From contig NZ_JACIGK010000011.1 of the NCBI RefSeq assembly GCF_014197915.1, forward strand, positions 1 through 64,000: a stretch of 64,000 nt of DNA, read 5' to 3'. Made by a program: the position numbers and the translations under genes. Within the stretch, counting starts at the first letter, position 1, and the number at the start of each line of letters is the position of its first letter. Positions 28,150 to 41,024 of the stretch are shown in pieces. Source of the stretch: Roseospira visakhapatnamensis. Its GTDB lineage: Bacteria > Pseudomonadota > Alphaproteobacteria > Rhodospirillales > Rhodospirillaceae. The notes under the pieces are model-generated. The model searched no databases and had not been told where the DNA came from. It was given only the letters and a program-made list of their open reading frames with translations.

Positions 28150-29226
28150 ATGGCCCGGATCGACCTGCGCGGCCTGGCGCACTCCTATCGACCCGCCCCG
28201 CGTGGGCGCGCCGACTACGCGCTCAAGCGCATGGACATGACCTGGCGCGACGGCGGCGCCTATGCGCTGCTCGGCCCCTCGGGCTGCGGCAAGACGACGC
28301 TTCTCAACATCATCTCCGGCCTGCTGGTGCCGTCGCAGGGACAGGTGCTGTTCGACGACGAGGACGTCACCGACATCATCCCCGAGGACCGCAACATCGC
28401 CCAGGTGTTCCAGTTCCCCGTCATCTACGACACCATGACGGTGCGACAGAACCTGGAGTTCCCCTTGCGCAACCGGCGGGTCCCCGAACCCGAGATCGCC
28501 GCCCGCGTGGCCGAGATCGCCGAGGCGCTGCACATGACCGACGACCTGCCACGCAAGGCGCGCGGCCTGACCGCCGACGCCAAGCAGAAGATCTCGCTGG
28601 GGCGCGGGCTGGTGCGCCGGGACACGGCCGCCATCCTGTTCGACGAGCCGCTGACGGTCATCGACCCCCATCTCAAGTGGCTGCTGCGCTCGCAGCTCAA
28701 GGACCTGCACCGCCGCTACGACTTCACCATGATCTACGTCACCCACGACCAGACGGAGGCCCTGACCTTCGCCGACAGCGTGGTGGTGATGCACGAGGGC
28801 GCGGTGGTGCAGGTGGGCACGCCGACCGAGTTGTTCGAGCGCCCCGCCCACACCTTCGTAGGCTACTTCATCGGCTCGCCCGGCATGAACGTGCTGCCCT
28901 GCGAGATCACCGGCGCCAGCGCCCGCGTCGGGCACCAGACCGTTCCGCTGGCGCGCGGCTACGCGCCCAGCGGCGGCAAGGTCGAACTGGGCGTGCGGCC
29001 GGAGTTCGTGCGCGTCGACGACGGCCCGGACGGCCTGGCGGCGCAGGTCACCGACGTGGAGGACGTGGGCCGCTACCGCATCGCGCGGCTACGCCTGGAG
29101 GGGCATCCGATGGCCGCCATCCTGCCCGACGGCGCCCGCCTGGACGGTCACACCACCCGCGTCGGGTTCGATCCGGCGCACGTCAACGTCTACGTCGACG
29201 ACCATCTCGTCGAGGGGGAGGCATGA
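28150..29226 (+). CDS. glpT: Glycerol ABC importer ATP-binding subunit GlpT (degenerate signature)
   Basis: 358 residues. Walker A GPSGCGKT (42-49), Q-loop VFQFPVIYDTMTV, Walker B ILFDE (162-166) and switch YVTHDQ (His199) are canonical, but the signature LSGGQ is replaced by LTADA (140-144), in the context ARGLTADAKQKISLGRGLVR. The C-terminal OB-type domain (FVGYFIGSPGMNVLPCEITG onward) contains GVRPEFVRVDDG. With GlpS it forms the heterodimeric motor; GlpT supplies the intact catalytic ATP site together with GlpS's LSGGQ. The name follows the alphaproteobacterial glpSTPQUV usage, not the enterobacterial glycerol-3-phosphate antiporter GlpT. Confidence 0.88.
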   Translation: MARIDLRGLAHSYRPAPRGRADYALKRMDMTWRDGGAYALLGPSGCGKTTLLNIISGLLVPSQGQVLFDDEDVTDIIPEDRNIAQVFQFPVIYDTMTVRQNLEFPLRNRRVPEPEIAARVAEIAEALHMTDDLPRKARGLTADAKQKISLGRGLVRRDTAAILFDEPLTVIDPHLKWLLRSQLKDLHRRYDFTMIYVTHDQTEALTFADSVVVMHEGAVVQVGTPTELFERPAHTFVGYFIGSPGMNVLPCEITGASARVGHQTVPLARGYAPSGGKVELGVRPEFVRVDDGPDGLAAQVTDVEDVGRYRIARLRLEGHPMAAILPDGARLDGHTTRVGFDPAHVNVYVDDHLVEGEA

Positions 29227-29229
29227 GCC

Positions 29230-31034
<1,805 letters not shown>

Positions 31035-31056
31035 CCGGACCCGGGGAGGCACGACC

Positions 31057-31335
31057 ATGACCCTTGCATGGATGGCCTGGACCTGGCCGACGGCGATCTT
31101 CTTCATCGTCATCGCCCTCATCCTGGCGACCTTCACCCTCCTCCAGCAGGCGCGCCCGACGGTGCCGCGGATCGGCATCCTGGGCATCGAGACCACGCGC
31201 GGGGACCGCGTGTTCATCAGCCTGTTGGGCAGCGCCTTCATCTGCGTCGGCTGGCTGGCGTTCGCCGGTCCGCCGCTGTGGGGGGCGCTGGCCGTATGCC
31301 TCGTCTATGCCGCCGCCGTGTTCCGGTGGGTCTAG
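31057..31335 (+). CDS. glpU: Small membrane protein GlpU (DUF2160 type)
   Basis: 92 residues with three membrane segments: WTWPTAIFFIVIALILATFT, VFISLLGSAFICVGWLAFAG and LWGALAVCLVYAAAVFRWV. The middle has the family-typical PRIGILGIETTRGDRVFI. It sits between permease and binding-protein genes, exactly as DUF2160 members do in alphaproteobacterial glycerol operons. Molecular role unknown; an accessory subunit of the importer is plausible from constant linkage. Confidence 0.85.
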   Translation: MTLAWMAWTWPTAIFFIVIALILATFTLLQQARPTVPRIGILGIETTRGDRVFISLLGSAFICVGWLAFAGPPLWGALAVCLVYAAAVFRWV

Positions 31336-31430
31336 GCGGGGACCGAGGGGCGCCCGGCCGTGAAACCGCGGCCCGGCCGGCGTCGTCGTTCCCGAACCGC
31401 GGACGGACAACGAAAGAGGGAGGTTCCTTC

Positions 31431-33152
<1,722 letters not shown>

Positions 33153-33163
33153 GTCCGTGCGAC

Positions 33164-33197
33164 CGGCCATGAAACGGACGCGTCCGTTTCATGGCCG
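33164..33197. promoter_or_regulatory. 34-bp perfect palindrome between glpV and glpK
   Basis: Arms CGGCCATGAAACGGACG (33164-33180) and CGTCCGTTTCATGGCCG (33181-33197) are exact reverse complements with no spacer. No T-run follows, so this is not a classical terminator. It could be an mRNA 3' stabiliser that keeps glpV transcript high relative to glpK, or a protein-binding site. Confidence 0.8.
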
Positions 33198-33248
33198 CCG
33201 CCATGCCCCACGGATCTCAGCACTCCCCCATCGAGGACTCCCGTTCCC

Positions 33249-34739
33249 ATGGCCAGCCACATCCTCGCCATCGACCAGGGCACCACCAGTTCGCGCGCCA
33301 TTGTCTTCGACGCCGACGGCCACGCCGTCGCCAGCGCCCAGAAGGACCTGACCCAGCACTTCCCGGCCGACGGCTGGGTCGAGCACGACGCCACCGACAT
33401 CTGGATGGATACCCTCGCCGTCTGCCGGCGGGCGATCGCCGACTCTGGCGTGACGGCCGGCGACATCGCCGCCATCGGCATCACCAACCAGCGGGAGACC
33501 GCCATCCTGTGGGACCGGGCCAGCGGCGCGCCGGTGCATCGCGCCATCGTCTGGCAAGACCGCCGCACCGCGCCCCTGTGCCGCGACCTGCGGACCGGCG
33601 GCCACGAACCCCTGATCCGGCGCAAGACCGGCCTGTTGATCGACCCCTACTTCTCGGCAACCAAGGTGGCGTGGATGCTGGACCACGTCGACGGCCTGCG
33701 GACCCGCGCCGAGGCCGGCGAGATCTGCTTCGGCACCGTTGATTCGTGGCTGTTGTGGAACCTCACCGGCGGCGCCGTGCACGCCACCGACGCCACCAAC
33801 GCCGCGCGGACCCTGCTGTTCGACATCCGCACCCACCGTTGGGACGACGACCTGCTGGCCCTGTTCACCATCCCGCGCGCCGTGCTGCCCGAGGTGCGCG
33901 ACAACGCCGCCGACTTCGGCACCACGGTTCCGGACCTGCTGGGCGCGCCGATCCCGGTGGCCGGCATGGCCGGCGACCAGCACGCCGCCGTGGTTGGCCA
34001 GTGCTGCTTCGACGCCGGCATGATCAAGTCCACCTACGGCACCGGGGCGTTCGCGCTGCTCACCATCGGCGAGACCTTCGTGGAAAGCCGCAATCGGCTG
34101 TTGACGACCATCGCCTACCGGCTCGATGGCCGCACGGTCTACGCCATGGAGGGGTCCATCTTCGTCGCCGGGGCGGCCGTGCAATGGCTGCGCGACGGCC
34201 TCGGCCTCATCGCGACGGCGGCGGAGAGCGAGGCCCTGGCCGGACAGGTGCCGGACAGCGGCGGTTGCTACCTGGTGCCGGCCTTCACCGGGCTCGGCGC
34301 GCCCTACTGGGACCCGGACGCGCGCGGCGCCCTGGTCGGCCTGACCCGGGACACCGGCCGCGCCCACGTGGCCCGCGCCACGCTGGAGGCTCAGGGCTAC
34401 CAGACCCGCGACCTGATGGAGGCCATGACCGCCGACAGCGGCACCGCGCCGGTGTCGCTGCGGGTCGACGGCGGCCTGGTGGCCAACGACATGGCCTGCC
34501 AGTTCCTGGCCGACGTCCTGGACATCCAGGTGGAACGGCCGGCGGTGATCGAGACCACGGCGCTGGGCGCGGCCTACCTCGCGGGGTTTCAGGTTGGGGT
34601 GTTCCAGGGCCTCGACGACCTGTCGCATCGCTGGAGCCGCGACCGGATGTTCACGCCGGACATGCCAGCCGACCGGCGGGAACGGTTGTACGCCGGCTGG
34701 GCCGCCGCCGTGCGCCGGGTCATGACCGGCGACCGATAG
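33249..34739 (+). CDS. glpK: Glycerol kinase
   Basis: 496 residues, the standard length. FGGY-family blocks: [20 protein letters not shown] at the start, [129 protein letters not shown] and [12 protein letters not shown]. Phosphorylates glycerol to glycerol-3-phosphate, the GlpD substrate and probable GlpR inducer, completing the pathway in this locus. GAGGA precedes ATG by 10 bases. Confidence 0.96.
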   Translation: MASHILAIDQGTTSSRAIVFDADGHAVASAQKDLTQHFPADGWVEHDATDIWMDTLAVCRRAIADSGVTAGDIAAIGITNQRETAILWDRASGAPVHRAIVWQDRRTAPLCRDLRTGGHEPLIRRKTGLLIDPYFSATKVAWMLDHVDGLRTRAEAGEICFGTVDSWLLWNLTGGAVHATDATNAARTLLFDIRTHRWDDDLLALFTIPRAVLPEVRDNAADFGTTVPDLLGAPIPVAGMAGDQHAAVVGQCCFDAGMIKSTYGTGAFALLTIGETFVESRNRLLTTIAYRLDGRTVYAMEGSIFVAGAAVQWLRDGLGLIATAAESEALAGQVPDSGGCYLVPAFTGLGAPYWDPDARGALVGLTRDTGRAHVARATLEAQGYQTRDLMEAMTADSGTAPVSLRVDGGLVANDMACQFLADVLDIQVERPAVIETTALGAAYLAGFQVGVFQGLDDLSHRWSRDRMFTPDMPADRRERLYAGWAAAVRRVMTGDR

Positions 34740-35031
34740 CGGACCGCGACAACACCGGCGGCCGGATGGGTCAATCAACCAAGGTCGCCGGTCCCAAAAC
34801 CTGAAAGAGCGCGCACAACATTCAACCCAGATGCCCAGTCCCCGTCGAAAGGCAGGGGACCCGCTGACCTCTATTTCTTCGGCACCCCTTGATTTGCCCG
34901 GTGGTTTGGCCGGATGCTGAAAGGGTGGCCCTCTCGTCCGTCCGGTTATCCTTCGCACGAACCAGAAGCGCGGGTGCGGGTGCCGGTGTTGGCGGGAGGG
35001 CGGGGAGCGACCAGGGTCGGGACGGCGCGGC

Positions 35032-36792
35032 ATGTCGGGACGAAGATTTCAATATAGTCGCTGGCGACTGCTGGCGGCAATCGTCCTGGTTCTGACGGTA
35101 TTTGCGTCGATTTCCTGCGTCCTGGTCTACAACCAGCAGAGGGAACAGTTAATCACATCTTACTTGCGTAAGATGGATGTTGAGGCGGATTTGATCGGCG
35201 CGTTCCTCACCGATTCCATGCTACGCAATGATTATGCCGAGGCGCGCGTCTTCCTGGCGGACTGGCCGGTCAAGTATACCGACGTCAACGTGCTGGAGGT
35301 GACCTTCGACAACGGTCGCACCCTGTTCTCGTACCGAACGCCGGGCAAGATCGACACACCCCTGACCGTGACCCGAACGTTCCACTACCGTGACAGATCG
35401 CTCTCGCTGGTGCTGTGCCATGACGACTCGGAGACGGCGGCGACGCTGACGTCGATGGGCCGGGGCCTGTTCCTGCTGGCCTTCTTCCTGATCGGGGCCA
35501 CGGCGCTGACCCTCTGGTTCGTCCTGTTCCGCTGGATGGTCAAGCCGATGGAACAGGAGATCGCCGATCGCACCGGAGACCTGCGCGCCGCCCGGGAGAC
35601 CCTGGAACGCCAGGTGGAGGAACGCACCGCCTCGCTCAAGGCCGAGGTGGTGATGCGGCGGGAAGCCGAGACCGCCTCGCGCAAGCTGGGCCTGGCGGTG
35701 GAGCAGAGCCCCGTCTGTACGTTCATCACCGACCCCGAGGGCCTGATCGAATACGTCAATCCGAAGTTCGAGGCGCTCACCGGCTACGCGCGCGACGAGG
35801 TCCTGGGCCAGACGCCGCGGATCCTGATGTCACCCGACACGCCGAGGGGCGTGCTGGCGGACCTCTGGGCCACGCTTCGCGCCGGCGGGGCCTGGCGGGC
35901 GGAGTTGCGCAATCGCCGCAAGGATGGCAGCGATTTTTGGGCCAACGTGTCCTTCGCGCCCATCCGGGGATCGGACGGCGCCGTCACCCACCATGTGGCG
36001 GTGTGCGAGGACATCACCGAGCACAAACAGGCGGCGCGCGTCATGGCGGAGGCGCGCCACGCGGCCGAGATGGCCAACAAGGCGAAGTCGGACTTCATGG
36101 CCAACATGAGCCATGAACTCCGCACCCCCCTGAATGCCATCATCGGCTTTTCCCAGGCCATGCGGGACGGGCTGTTCGGGTCGCTCGGCCATGATCGCTA
36201 CAGCGAATACGCCGACTTCATTCACCATTCCGGCTCCCATCTTCTGGAGCTGATCAACGACATCCTCGACGTCTCCGCCGTGGAGGCCGGCAAGCTGGTG
36301 TTGCACGAGGAGGTGGTCAGCCTCCGCGACCTCTGCGAGGCGGCGACCCGCCTCTTGATGTCGCGCGCCCAGAAAGGGGACGTCGTCCTGACGGGCATCG
36401 GCGATCCCGACCTGCCGGCCGTGCGCGCCGACCCGCGCCGGCTCAAGCAGATCCTGCTGAACCTGATGTCCAACGCGGTCAAGTTCACCGAACCGGGGGG
36501 CACGGTCGCCTGCGACGCCTTCGTCGGCGAGGACGGCGCGTTGGTGCTGACGGTGACGGACACCGGCATCGGCATGGACGAGGCCGGGCTTCGCAAGGCC
36601 ATGAGCGCCTTCGGCCAGGTGGACAGTTCGTTGTCGCGCAAGCACGAGGGCACGGGGCTTGGCCTGCCCCTGACCAAGGGCCTGGTGGAACTGCACGGCG
36701 GCACCCTCGCGCTGGCCAGCCAGCCGGGCCGTGGCACCAAGGCGACGGTCAGCCTTCCCCGCGACCGGGTCGTGACGGTGGCGGCGGCGTGA
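35032..36792 (+). CDS. Membrane-bound PAS histidine kinase
   Basis: 586 residues. TM1 about 12-34 (LLAAIVLVLTVFASISCVLV), a ~110-residue periplasmic domain, TM2 about 146-168, a coiled-coil linker, one PAS domain (about 222-330; LAVEQSPVCTFITDPEGLIE, FWANVSFAPI), the phosphoacceptor helix NMSHELRTPLNAIIGFSQ with His361, and a complete HATPase domain (N box ILLNLMSNAVKF; G1 VTDTGIGMDEAG; G2 EGTGLGLPLTKG). No receiver domain and no response regulator gene adjacent, so it is an orphan whose partner is elsewhere. It follows glpK by 292 bp, in a gap where I see no other gene. Confidence 0.9.
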   Translation: MSGRRFQYSRWRLLAAIVLVLTVFASISCVLVYNQQREQLITSYLRKMDVEADLIGAFLTDSMLRNDYAEARVFLADWPVKYTDVNVLEVTFDNGRTLFSYRTPGKIDTPLTVTRTFHYRDRSLSLVLCHDDSETAATLTSMGRGLFLLAFFLIGATALTLWFVLFRWMVKPMEQEIADRTGDLRAARETLERQVEERTASLKAEVVMRREAETASRKLGLAVEQSPVCTFITDPEGLIEYVNPKFEALTGYARDEVLGQTPRILMSPDTPRGVLADLWATLRAGGAWRAELRNRRKDGSDFWANVSFAPIRGSDGAVTHHVAVCEDITEHKQAARVMAEARHAAEMANKAKSDFMANMSHELRTPLNAIIGFSQAMRDGLFGSLGHDRYSEYADFIHHSGSHLLELINDILDVSAVEAGKLVLHEEVVSLRDLCEAATRLLMSRAQKGDVVLTGIGDPDLPAVRADPRRLKQILLNLMSNAVKFTEPGGTVACDAFVGEDGALVLTVTDTGIGMDEAGLRKAMSAFGQVDSSLSRKHEGTGLGLPLTKGLVELHGGTLALASQPGRGTKATVSLPRDRVVTVAAA

Positions 36793-36968
36793 TGGCCGCA
36801 GCCTGAGAGCGCCGGCACCACCGCCGCGCCCGTCCCGCGCCCGTCCCCGCGCCCGTCCCCGCGCGAGCCGCCGCCCGACGGCCAGAACACCGCGGACATG
36901 TTGCAGGTCCCACATTTTGAGCCCAGAATGCGCCCGCTTCTGTTGGAACTCAAAACCTGGGACGCGAC

Positions 36969-37973
36969 ATGACCGGTCTGTACACCGATGAGGTCCTGGA
37001 CACGCTTCGCGTCGGCGCCGCCGGCCTGCTGGGGACCTGGGGCCTGTCGCCGGACGCCCGGGTCACGCTGCTGAACATCTCGGAGAACGCCACCTTCCTG
37101 GCCAGGGAGGCCGGGGCCGACCCCACGTCGGACGACACCATCGTGCTTCGTGTGTACCGCCCGGGCTATCACACCCGCCAGGAGATCGAGTCCGAACTGG
37201 ACTGGATCACTGACCTGCGCGCCCACCACGTCGTGGACACCCCGGAACCCCTCGCCGTCGCCGGGGGTGGCCACATCGCCACCTTCGCCCTGAACGGCGA
37301 CCACCGCGCGGTCGCGGCCTTCGCCTTCATGAGCGGGGCCGAGCCGTCCCCCGACACCGACCTGACCGGCAACTTCCACACCCTGGGCGCCATCAGCGCC
37401 CGCCTCCACGCGCATGCCCGCGCCTGGACCCGCCCCCAGGGCTTCCGCCGCAAGACCTGGACCTGGGACACCACCGTGGGACCGACGCCGCACTGGGGCG
37501 ACTGGCGCGCCGCCATGGGCCTGGAGCCGGCCGGCGCCGCCGTGCTGGCGCGCGCGTGCCGGGTGCTCCGCGCGCGCCTGGAGGCCCATGGCACGGGGCC
37601 GGACCGGTTCGGCCTCATCCACGCGGACCTGCGGCTCGCCAACCTGCTGGTCGAGGGGGACCGCCTGGGGGTCATCGACTTCGACGACTGCGGCTTCGGC
37701 TGGTTCGGCTACGACTTCGCCGCCGCCGTCAGCTTCCTCGAACACGAACCCTATATCCCCGACCTGCAAGACGCCTGGGTCGCGGGCTATCGGACCGTCG
37801 CCCCCTTGCGGGCCGAGGAGGAGGCCATGTTGCCCACGTTCGTCATGCTGCGCCGTGTGCTGCTCACCGCCTGGCTGGCCAGCCATGCCGAGACCCCCAC
37901 CGCGCAGGAGCTGGGCGCGCCCTACACCGACGGTACCGTGGACCTGGCCGAGCGGTTCCTGGGCACGTCCTGA
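36969..37973 (+). CDS. APH/ChoK-type phosphotransferase (homoserine-kinase-II-like)
   Basis: 334 residues. Kinase-like fold: VTLLNISENATFLAREA (nucleotide-loop equivalent), IVLRVYRPGYHTRQEIESEL (Lys-equivalent strand), and the catalytic loop FGLIHADLRLANLLVEGDRL followed by GVIDFDDCGFGWFGYDFAAA, the D-x-x-x-x-N ... IDFDD pattern of aminoglycoside/choline/homoserine kinases. Substrate not predictable. It is convergent with the DeoR-type regulator gene, 7 bp apart, and lies upstream of a ribose-type operon that lacks a ribokinase, though nothing in the sequence says it phosphorylates sugars. Confidence 0.85.
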   Translation: MTGLYTDEVLDTLRVGAAGLLGTWGLSPDARVTLLNISENATFLAREAGADPTSDDTIVLRVYRPGYHTRQEIESELDWITDLRAHHVVDTPEPLAVAGGGHIATFALNGDHRAVAAFAFMSGAEPSPDTDLTGNFHTLGAISARLHAHARAWTRPQGFRRKTWTWDTTVGPTPHWGDWRAAMGLEPAGAAVLARACRVLRARLEAHGTGPDRFGLIHADLRLANLLVEGDRLGVIDFDDCGFGWFGYDFAAAVSFLEHEPYIPDLQDAWVAGYRTVAPLRAEEEAMLPTFVMLRRVLLTAWLASHAETPTAQELGAPYTDGTVDLAERFLGTS

Positions 37974-37980
37974 GCACCCG

Positions 37981-38796
37981 TCACGACGCCCGACCGCCGG
38001 AGGTCTCCGTCCCCGGGGGCGGAGCAGCGGAGCACTCCACCCGCACCGACACCTTGGCGGCGGCGATGGCCCGGGCCAGCGGGCCGCGCGGCGGCGTGTC
38101 GGTCACCAGCACGTCGATCCCCTCCCACGAGGCGTACGACGCCGGGAACGCGCGATCGAACTTGGAACTGTCGGCGACCACCATGACCCGCGCGGAGCGG
38201 CGCGCCATGGCGCCGTAGACCTCGGCGGCCTCGATCATCGCGTCGCTGGCGCCGTCGGGCATCAGCCCACTCGCGCCCACCACCGCCCAGTCGGCGCGGA
38301 AGTCCTCCAGGAAGCGCAACGTCTGGCCGCCGTGCAGCGCCCCTTCCCCCAGGTGGTACACGCCCGGGGTCATCATCACGGTGATGGCCGGATTGCCCGC
38401 CAGCACGGTCGCCGCGCCGAAGGAGTGGGTGAGCACGGTGACATCGCGCATCTCGAAGGCCAGGCGCCGTGACACGTGCATCGTTGTCGACCCGGACCCG
38501 ATCATCACATGGCGGGCCCCGGCCAGCAGCGGCACCGCCGCGCGGGCGATCGCCTGACGCTGCGGCACCAACTGGGTTTGGCGCTCGCTCAAGCCCGGTT
38601 CCAGCGACGGCCGGCGGACCGCGCCGCCATAGGTGCGGTCGATCAGCCCCTGTCGGGTCAGGTCGTCCAGGTCGCGGCGAACCGTCTCGGTGGACACGTC
38701 GAGCTCGGCGGCGAGGTCAGCGACCCGCAGGGCCGACCGCGTGCCCAGGATCTCCATGATGCGCCGCTGTCGCGTTGTCTTCCGACGGCTTGCCAT
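37981..38796 (-). CDS. DeoR-family transcriptional regulator
   Basis: 271 residues. HTH: RRIMEILGTRSALRVADLAA, ELDVSTETVRRDLDDLTRQG, LIDRTYGGAVR. The effector domain shows MIGSGSTTMHVSRRLAFEM, VLTHSFGAATVLAGNP, VVGASGLMPDGASDAMIEAA and VMVVADSSKFDRAF. Effectors of such proteins are usually sugar phosphates. It is divergent from rbsD, with the LacI-type operator in the shared intergenic region, so it may also act on the ribose-type operon. The C-terminal tail is Pro/Gly/Ser-rich. Confidence 0.88.
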   Translation of the reverse strand: MASRRKTTRQRRIMEILGTRSALRVADLAAELDVSTETVRRDLDDLTRQGLIDRTYGGAVRRPSLEPGLSERQTQLVPQRQAIARAAVPLLAGARHVMIGSGSTTMHVSRRLAFEMRDVTVLTHSFGAATVLAGNPAITVMMTPGVYHLGEGALHGGQTLRFLEDFRADWAVVGASGLMPDGASDAMIEAAEVYGAMARRSARVMVVADSSKFDRAFPASYASWEGIDVLVTDTPPRGPLARAIAAAKVSVRVECSAAPPPGTETSGGRAS

Positions 38797-38926
38797 GGCC
38801 GCACGCTAGCCGATCCCCAACGTGGACACCAGCCGAACGGCCGGGCCACCCGCCGGCCCTTACGAGAACAGCGCGGCATGGTCTCCGCACGCTCATGCGC
38901 ATGGTCTCGCGCATCCTACGCCAACC

Positions 38927-38960
38927 TTTCCGCAAACGTTTGCGCAAACGTTTGCGGAAA
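38927..38960. promoter_or_regulatory. Double LacI/RbsR-type operator before rbsD
   Basis: Two identical palindromes CGCAAACGTTTGCG (38931-38944 and 38943-38956) overlap by two bases, and flanking TTTC/GAAA make the whole 34 bp self-complementary. The AACGTT core is typical of LacI-family operators. Centres are 12 bp apart. The obvious ligand is the RbsR-like repressor at 43456. It lies ~90 bp before rbsD; I could not assign -35/-10 boxes securely. Confidence 0.8.
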
Positions 38961-39048
38961 TATGAAAACTATGTTACGGTTTGGCCTGCGTCGATCATCG
39001 TCGATGGCGCGTCCCCCGTCGGCCTCCGGATACGAGAGGACCCCCCCG

Positions 39049-39468
39049 ATGAAGAAGACCGCCCTGTTGAACGCCCCGGTGTCGGCCGCCGTCGCGCGCA
39101 TGGGTCACACCGATGGACTTGTGGTCTGCGACGCGGGCCTGCCGATCCCCGCCGGTCCCGAGCGGATCGATCTGGCCCTGGTGGCGGGCGTGCCGTCGTT
39201 CCTGGAGGTCGTGGCCGCCATCGGCGCCGAGCTTCGGATCGAGCGCGCGCTCATCGCAACGGACCTGCCCGCGCGCAACCCCCGGGTTCATGCCGCCTTG
39301 CAAGCCCTGCTGGACGAGATCGGCACCGCGCAGGGCGCCCCCATCTCCATCGACCAGGACCCGCACGCGCGCTTCAAGGCGCGCACCCGCGAGGCCCGGG
39401 CCGTCGTCCGCACCGGCGAGTGCTCTCCGTTCGCGAACGTGATCCTGTATGCCGGCGTGGTGTTCTGA
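39049..39468 (+). CDS. rbsD: D-ribose pyranase
   Basis: 139 residues, the family's exact length. MKKTALLNAPVSAAVARMGH with the catalytic-type His20 (MGHTDGLVVCDAGLPIP), then IDLALVAGVPSFLEVV and the C-terminal VVRTGECSPFANVILYAGVVF. Interconverts pyranose and furanose forms of ribose so that the imported sugar can be phosphorylated. First gene of the rbs operon; GAGAGGA precedes the ATG. Confidence 0.94.
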   Translation: MKKTALLNAPVSAAVARMGHTDGLVVCDAGLPIPAGPERIDLALVAGVPSFLEVVAAIGAELRIERALIATDLPARNPRVHAALQALLDEIGTAQGAPISIDQDPHARFKARTREARAVVRTGECSPFANVILYAGVVF

Positions 39469-39520
39469 CCGACCTCGTCACGCTCCCCGCAACGGTCCCC
39501 GGCTCAGGGAAGGCGACCGC

Positions 39521-41008
39521 ATGACACCGCCCCTCCTCTCTCTCCATGGCATCGGCAAGACGTTCGGGTCGGTCACCGTGCTGCGGGACGTGGCCTTCAC
39601 GGCGCGCGCGGGGCGCGTCATGGCCCTGGTCGGCGAGAACGGCGCCGGCAAGTCGACGCTGATGAAGGTGGTGTCGGGCATCCACCCGCCCGACCCGGGC
39701 GGCGAAATCCGCCTGCGAGGCGAGGTCGTGCGCTTCACCACGCCGCGTCAGGCCATGGACGCCGGCATCGCCATCATTCACCAGGAACTGAACCTGCTGC
39801 CCAGCCTGTCCGTGGCGGAGAACATCTTTCTGGGCCGGGAGCCGCGCACGGCCATCGGCCGCATCGACTGGTCGGCCATGAAGGTCCGCGCCGCCGATCT
39901 GCTGGCGCGCCTGCGCCAGGGCCATGTCGCGCCGGGCACGCCCGTGGAACACCTGGGGGTCGGGACCCAGCAGATGGTGGAAATCGCCCGCGCCCTGTCC
40001 CTGGAGGCCGAGGTCATCGTCATGGACGAACCCACCGACGCCCTGACGGACGTGGAGACCCGCATCCTGTTCGACGTGGTCGACACGCTGAAGGCCGAGG
40101 GCAAGGCCATCATCTATATCAGCCACCGGTTGAACGAGATCTTCGCCCTGTGCGACGACGTCACGGTGCTGCGCGACGGCCGGATGGTTCATGCCGGACC
40201 GGTCGCCGACCTGACGGAGGCCGACCTGATCCGCCACATGGTCGGGCGGGAGATCTCCGACCAGTATCCGTATGTCCAAAGCGACGCCAAGCCGGTGATG
40301 CTGGAGGTGAGCCAGCTCTCCGCCCGGGGCGTGGAGGATGTGACCTTCACCGCCCGCGCCGGCGAGGTGGTGGGCTTCGCCGGCCTGATGGGCGCCGGCC
40401 GCACCGAGCTGGGCCGCGCCCTTTACGGCGCCAACCGTCTCTCCGGCGGCACGGTCCGGGTGGACGGCGCCGCGATCCGCCTGAGGAGCCCGTGCGACGG
40501 CCAGCGCGCCGGCATCGCCTATGTCACCGAGGACCGCAAGGCGGACGGGCTCATCCAGTCGCATTCGATCCGCTTCAACATGGCGCTCGGGGCGCTCGGG
40601 CGGCTGTCGACCGGCCCGGTTGTGAACCGTCGGCGCGAAACCACCAGCGTCGCCGAGTACATGACGATGTTCTCGGTCAAGGCACGCGACATGGAGGCGG
40701 CCGTCAGCACGCTATCGGGCGGCAACCAGCAGAAGGTCTCGCTGGCCAAGTCCCTGCTCACCCGGCCCCGCATCGTCATCCTGGACGAGCCCACGCGCGG
40801 CGTCGATGTCGGCGCCCGCCGGGACATCTACACCCTGATCAACGCGCTGAAGCGCCAGGGCCTGTGCGTGCTCCTGATGTCCTCGGACATGCCGGAGCTG
40901 CTGGGCCTGTCGGACCGCATCCTGGTGCTGTCCCGGGGCCGCCTGACCGGATCCTTCGATCGCGGCGAGGCGACGCAGGAACGCATCATGGAACGCGCCG
41001 TGGCCTGA
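39521..41008 (+). CDS. rbsA: Ribose ABC importer ATP-binding protein (two fused ATPase domains)
   Basis: 495 residues. First ATPase domain: Walker A GENGAGKST (38-46), HQELNLLPSLSVAENIFLGR, signature region LGVGTQQMVEIARALS, Walker B VIVMDEP. Second domain: degenerate Walker A GLMGAGRTE (Lys replaced by Arg), AYVTEDRKADGLI, canonical LSGGNQQKVSLAKSL, ILDEPTRGVDVGARRDIY. This arrangement is normal for RbsA/MglA/XylG. Energises import with RbsC and RbsB. 16 bp before rbsC. Confidence 0.94.
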   Translation: MTPPLLSLHGIGKTFGSVTVLRDVAFTARAGRVMALVGENGAGKSTLMKVVSGIHPPDPGGEIRLRGEVVRFTTPRQAMDAGIAIIHQELNLLPSLSVAENIFLGREPRTAIGRIDWSAMKVRAADLLARLRQGHVAPGTPVEHLGVGTQQMVEIARALSLEAEVIVMDEPTDALTDVETRILFDVVDTLKAEGKAIIYISHRLNEIFALCDDVTVLRDGRMVHAGPVADLTEADLIRHMVGREISDQYPYVQSDAKPVMLEVSQLSARGVEDVTFTARAGEVVGFAGLMGAGRTELGRALYGANRLSGGTVRVDGAAIRLRSPCDGQRAGIAYVTEDRKADGLIQSHSIRFNMALGALGRLSTGPVVNRRRETTSVAEYMTMFSVKARDMEAAVSTLSGGNQQKVSLAKSLLTRPRIVILDEPTRGVDVGARRDIYTLINALKRQGLCVLLMSSDMPELLGLSDRILVLSRGRLTGSFDRGEATQERIMERAVA

Positions 41009-41024
41009 GGAGGGATCCACCACC

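Noticed and set aside
33164-33197. Rho-independent terminator between glpV and glpK
   Set aside because: The dyad has no loop-sized spacer and no T-run, so it was kept as a regulatory palindrome instead.
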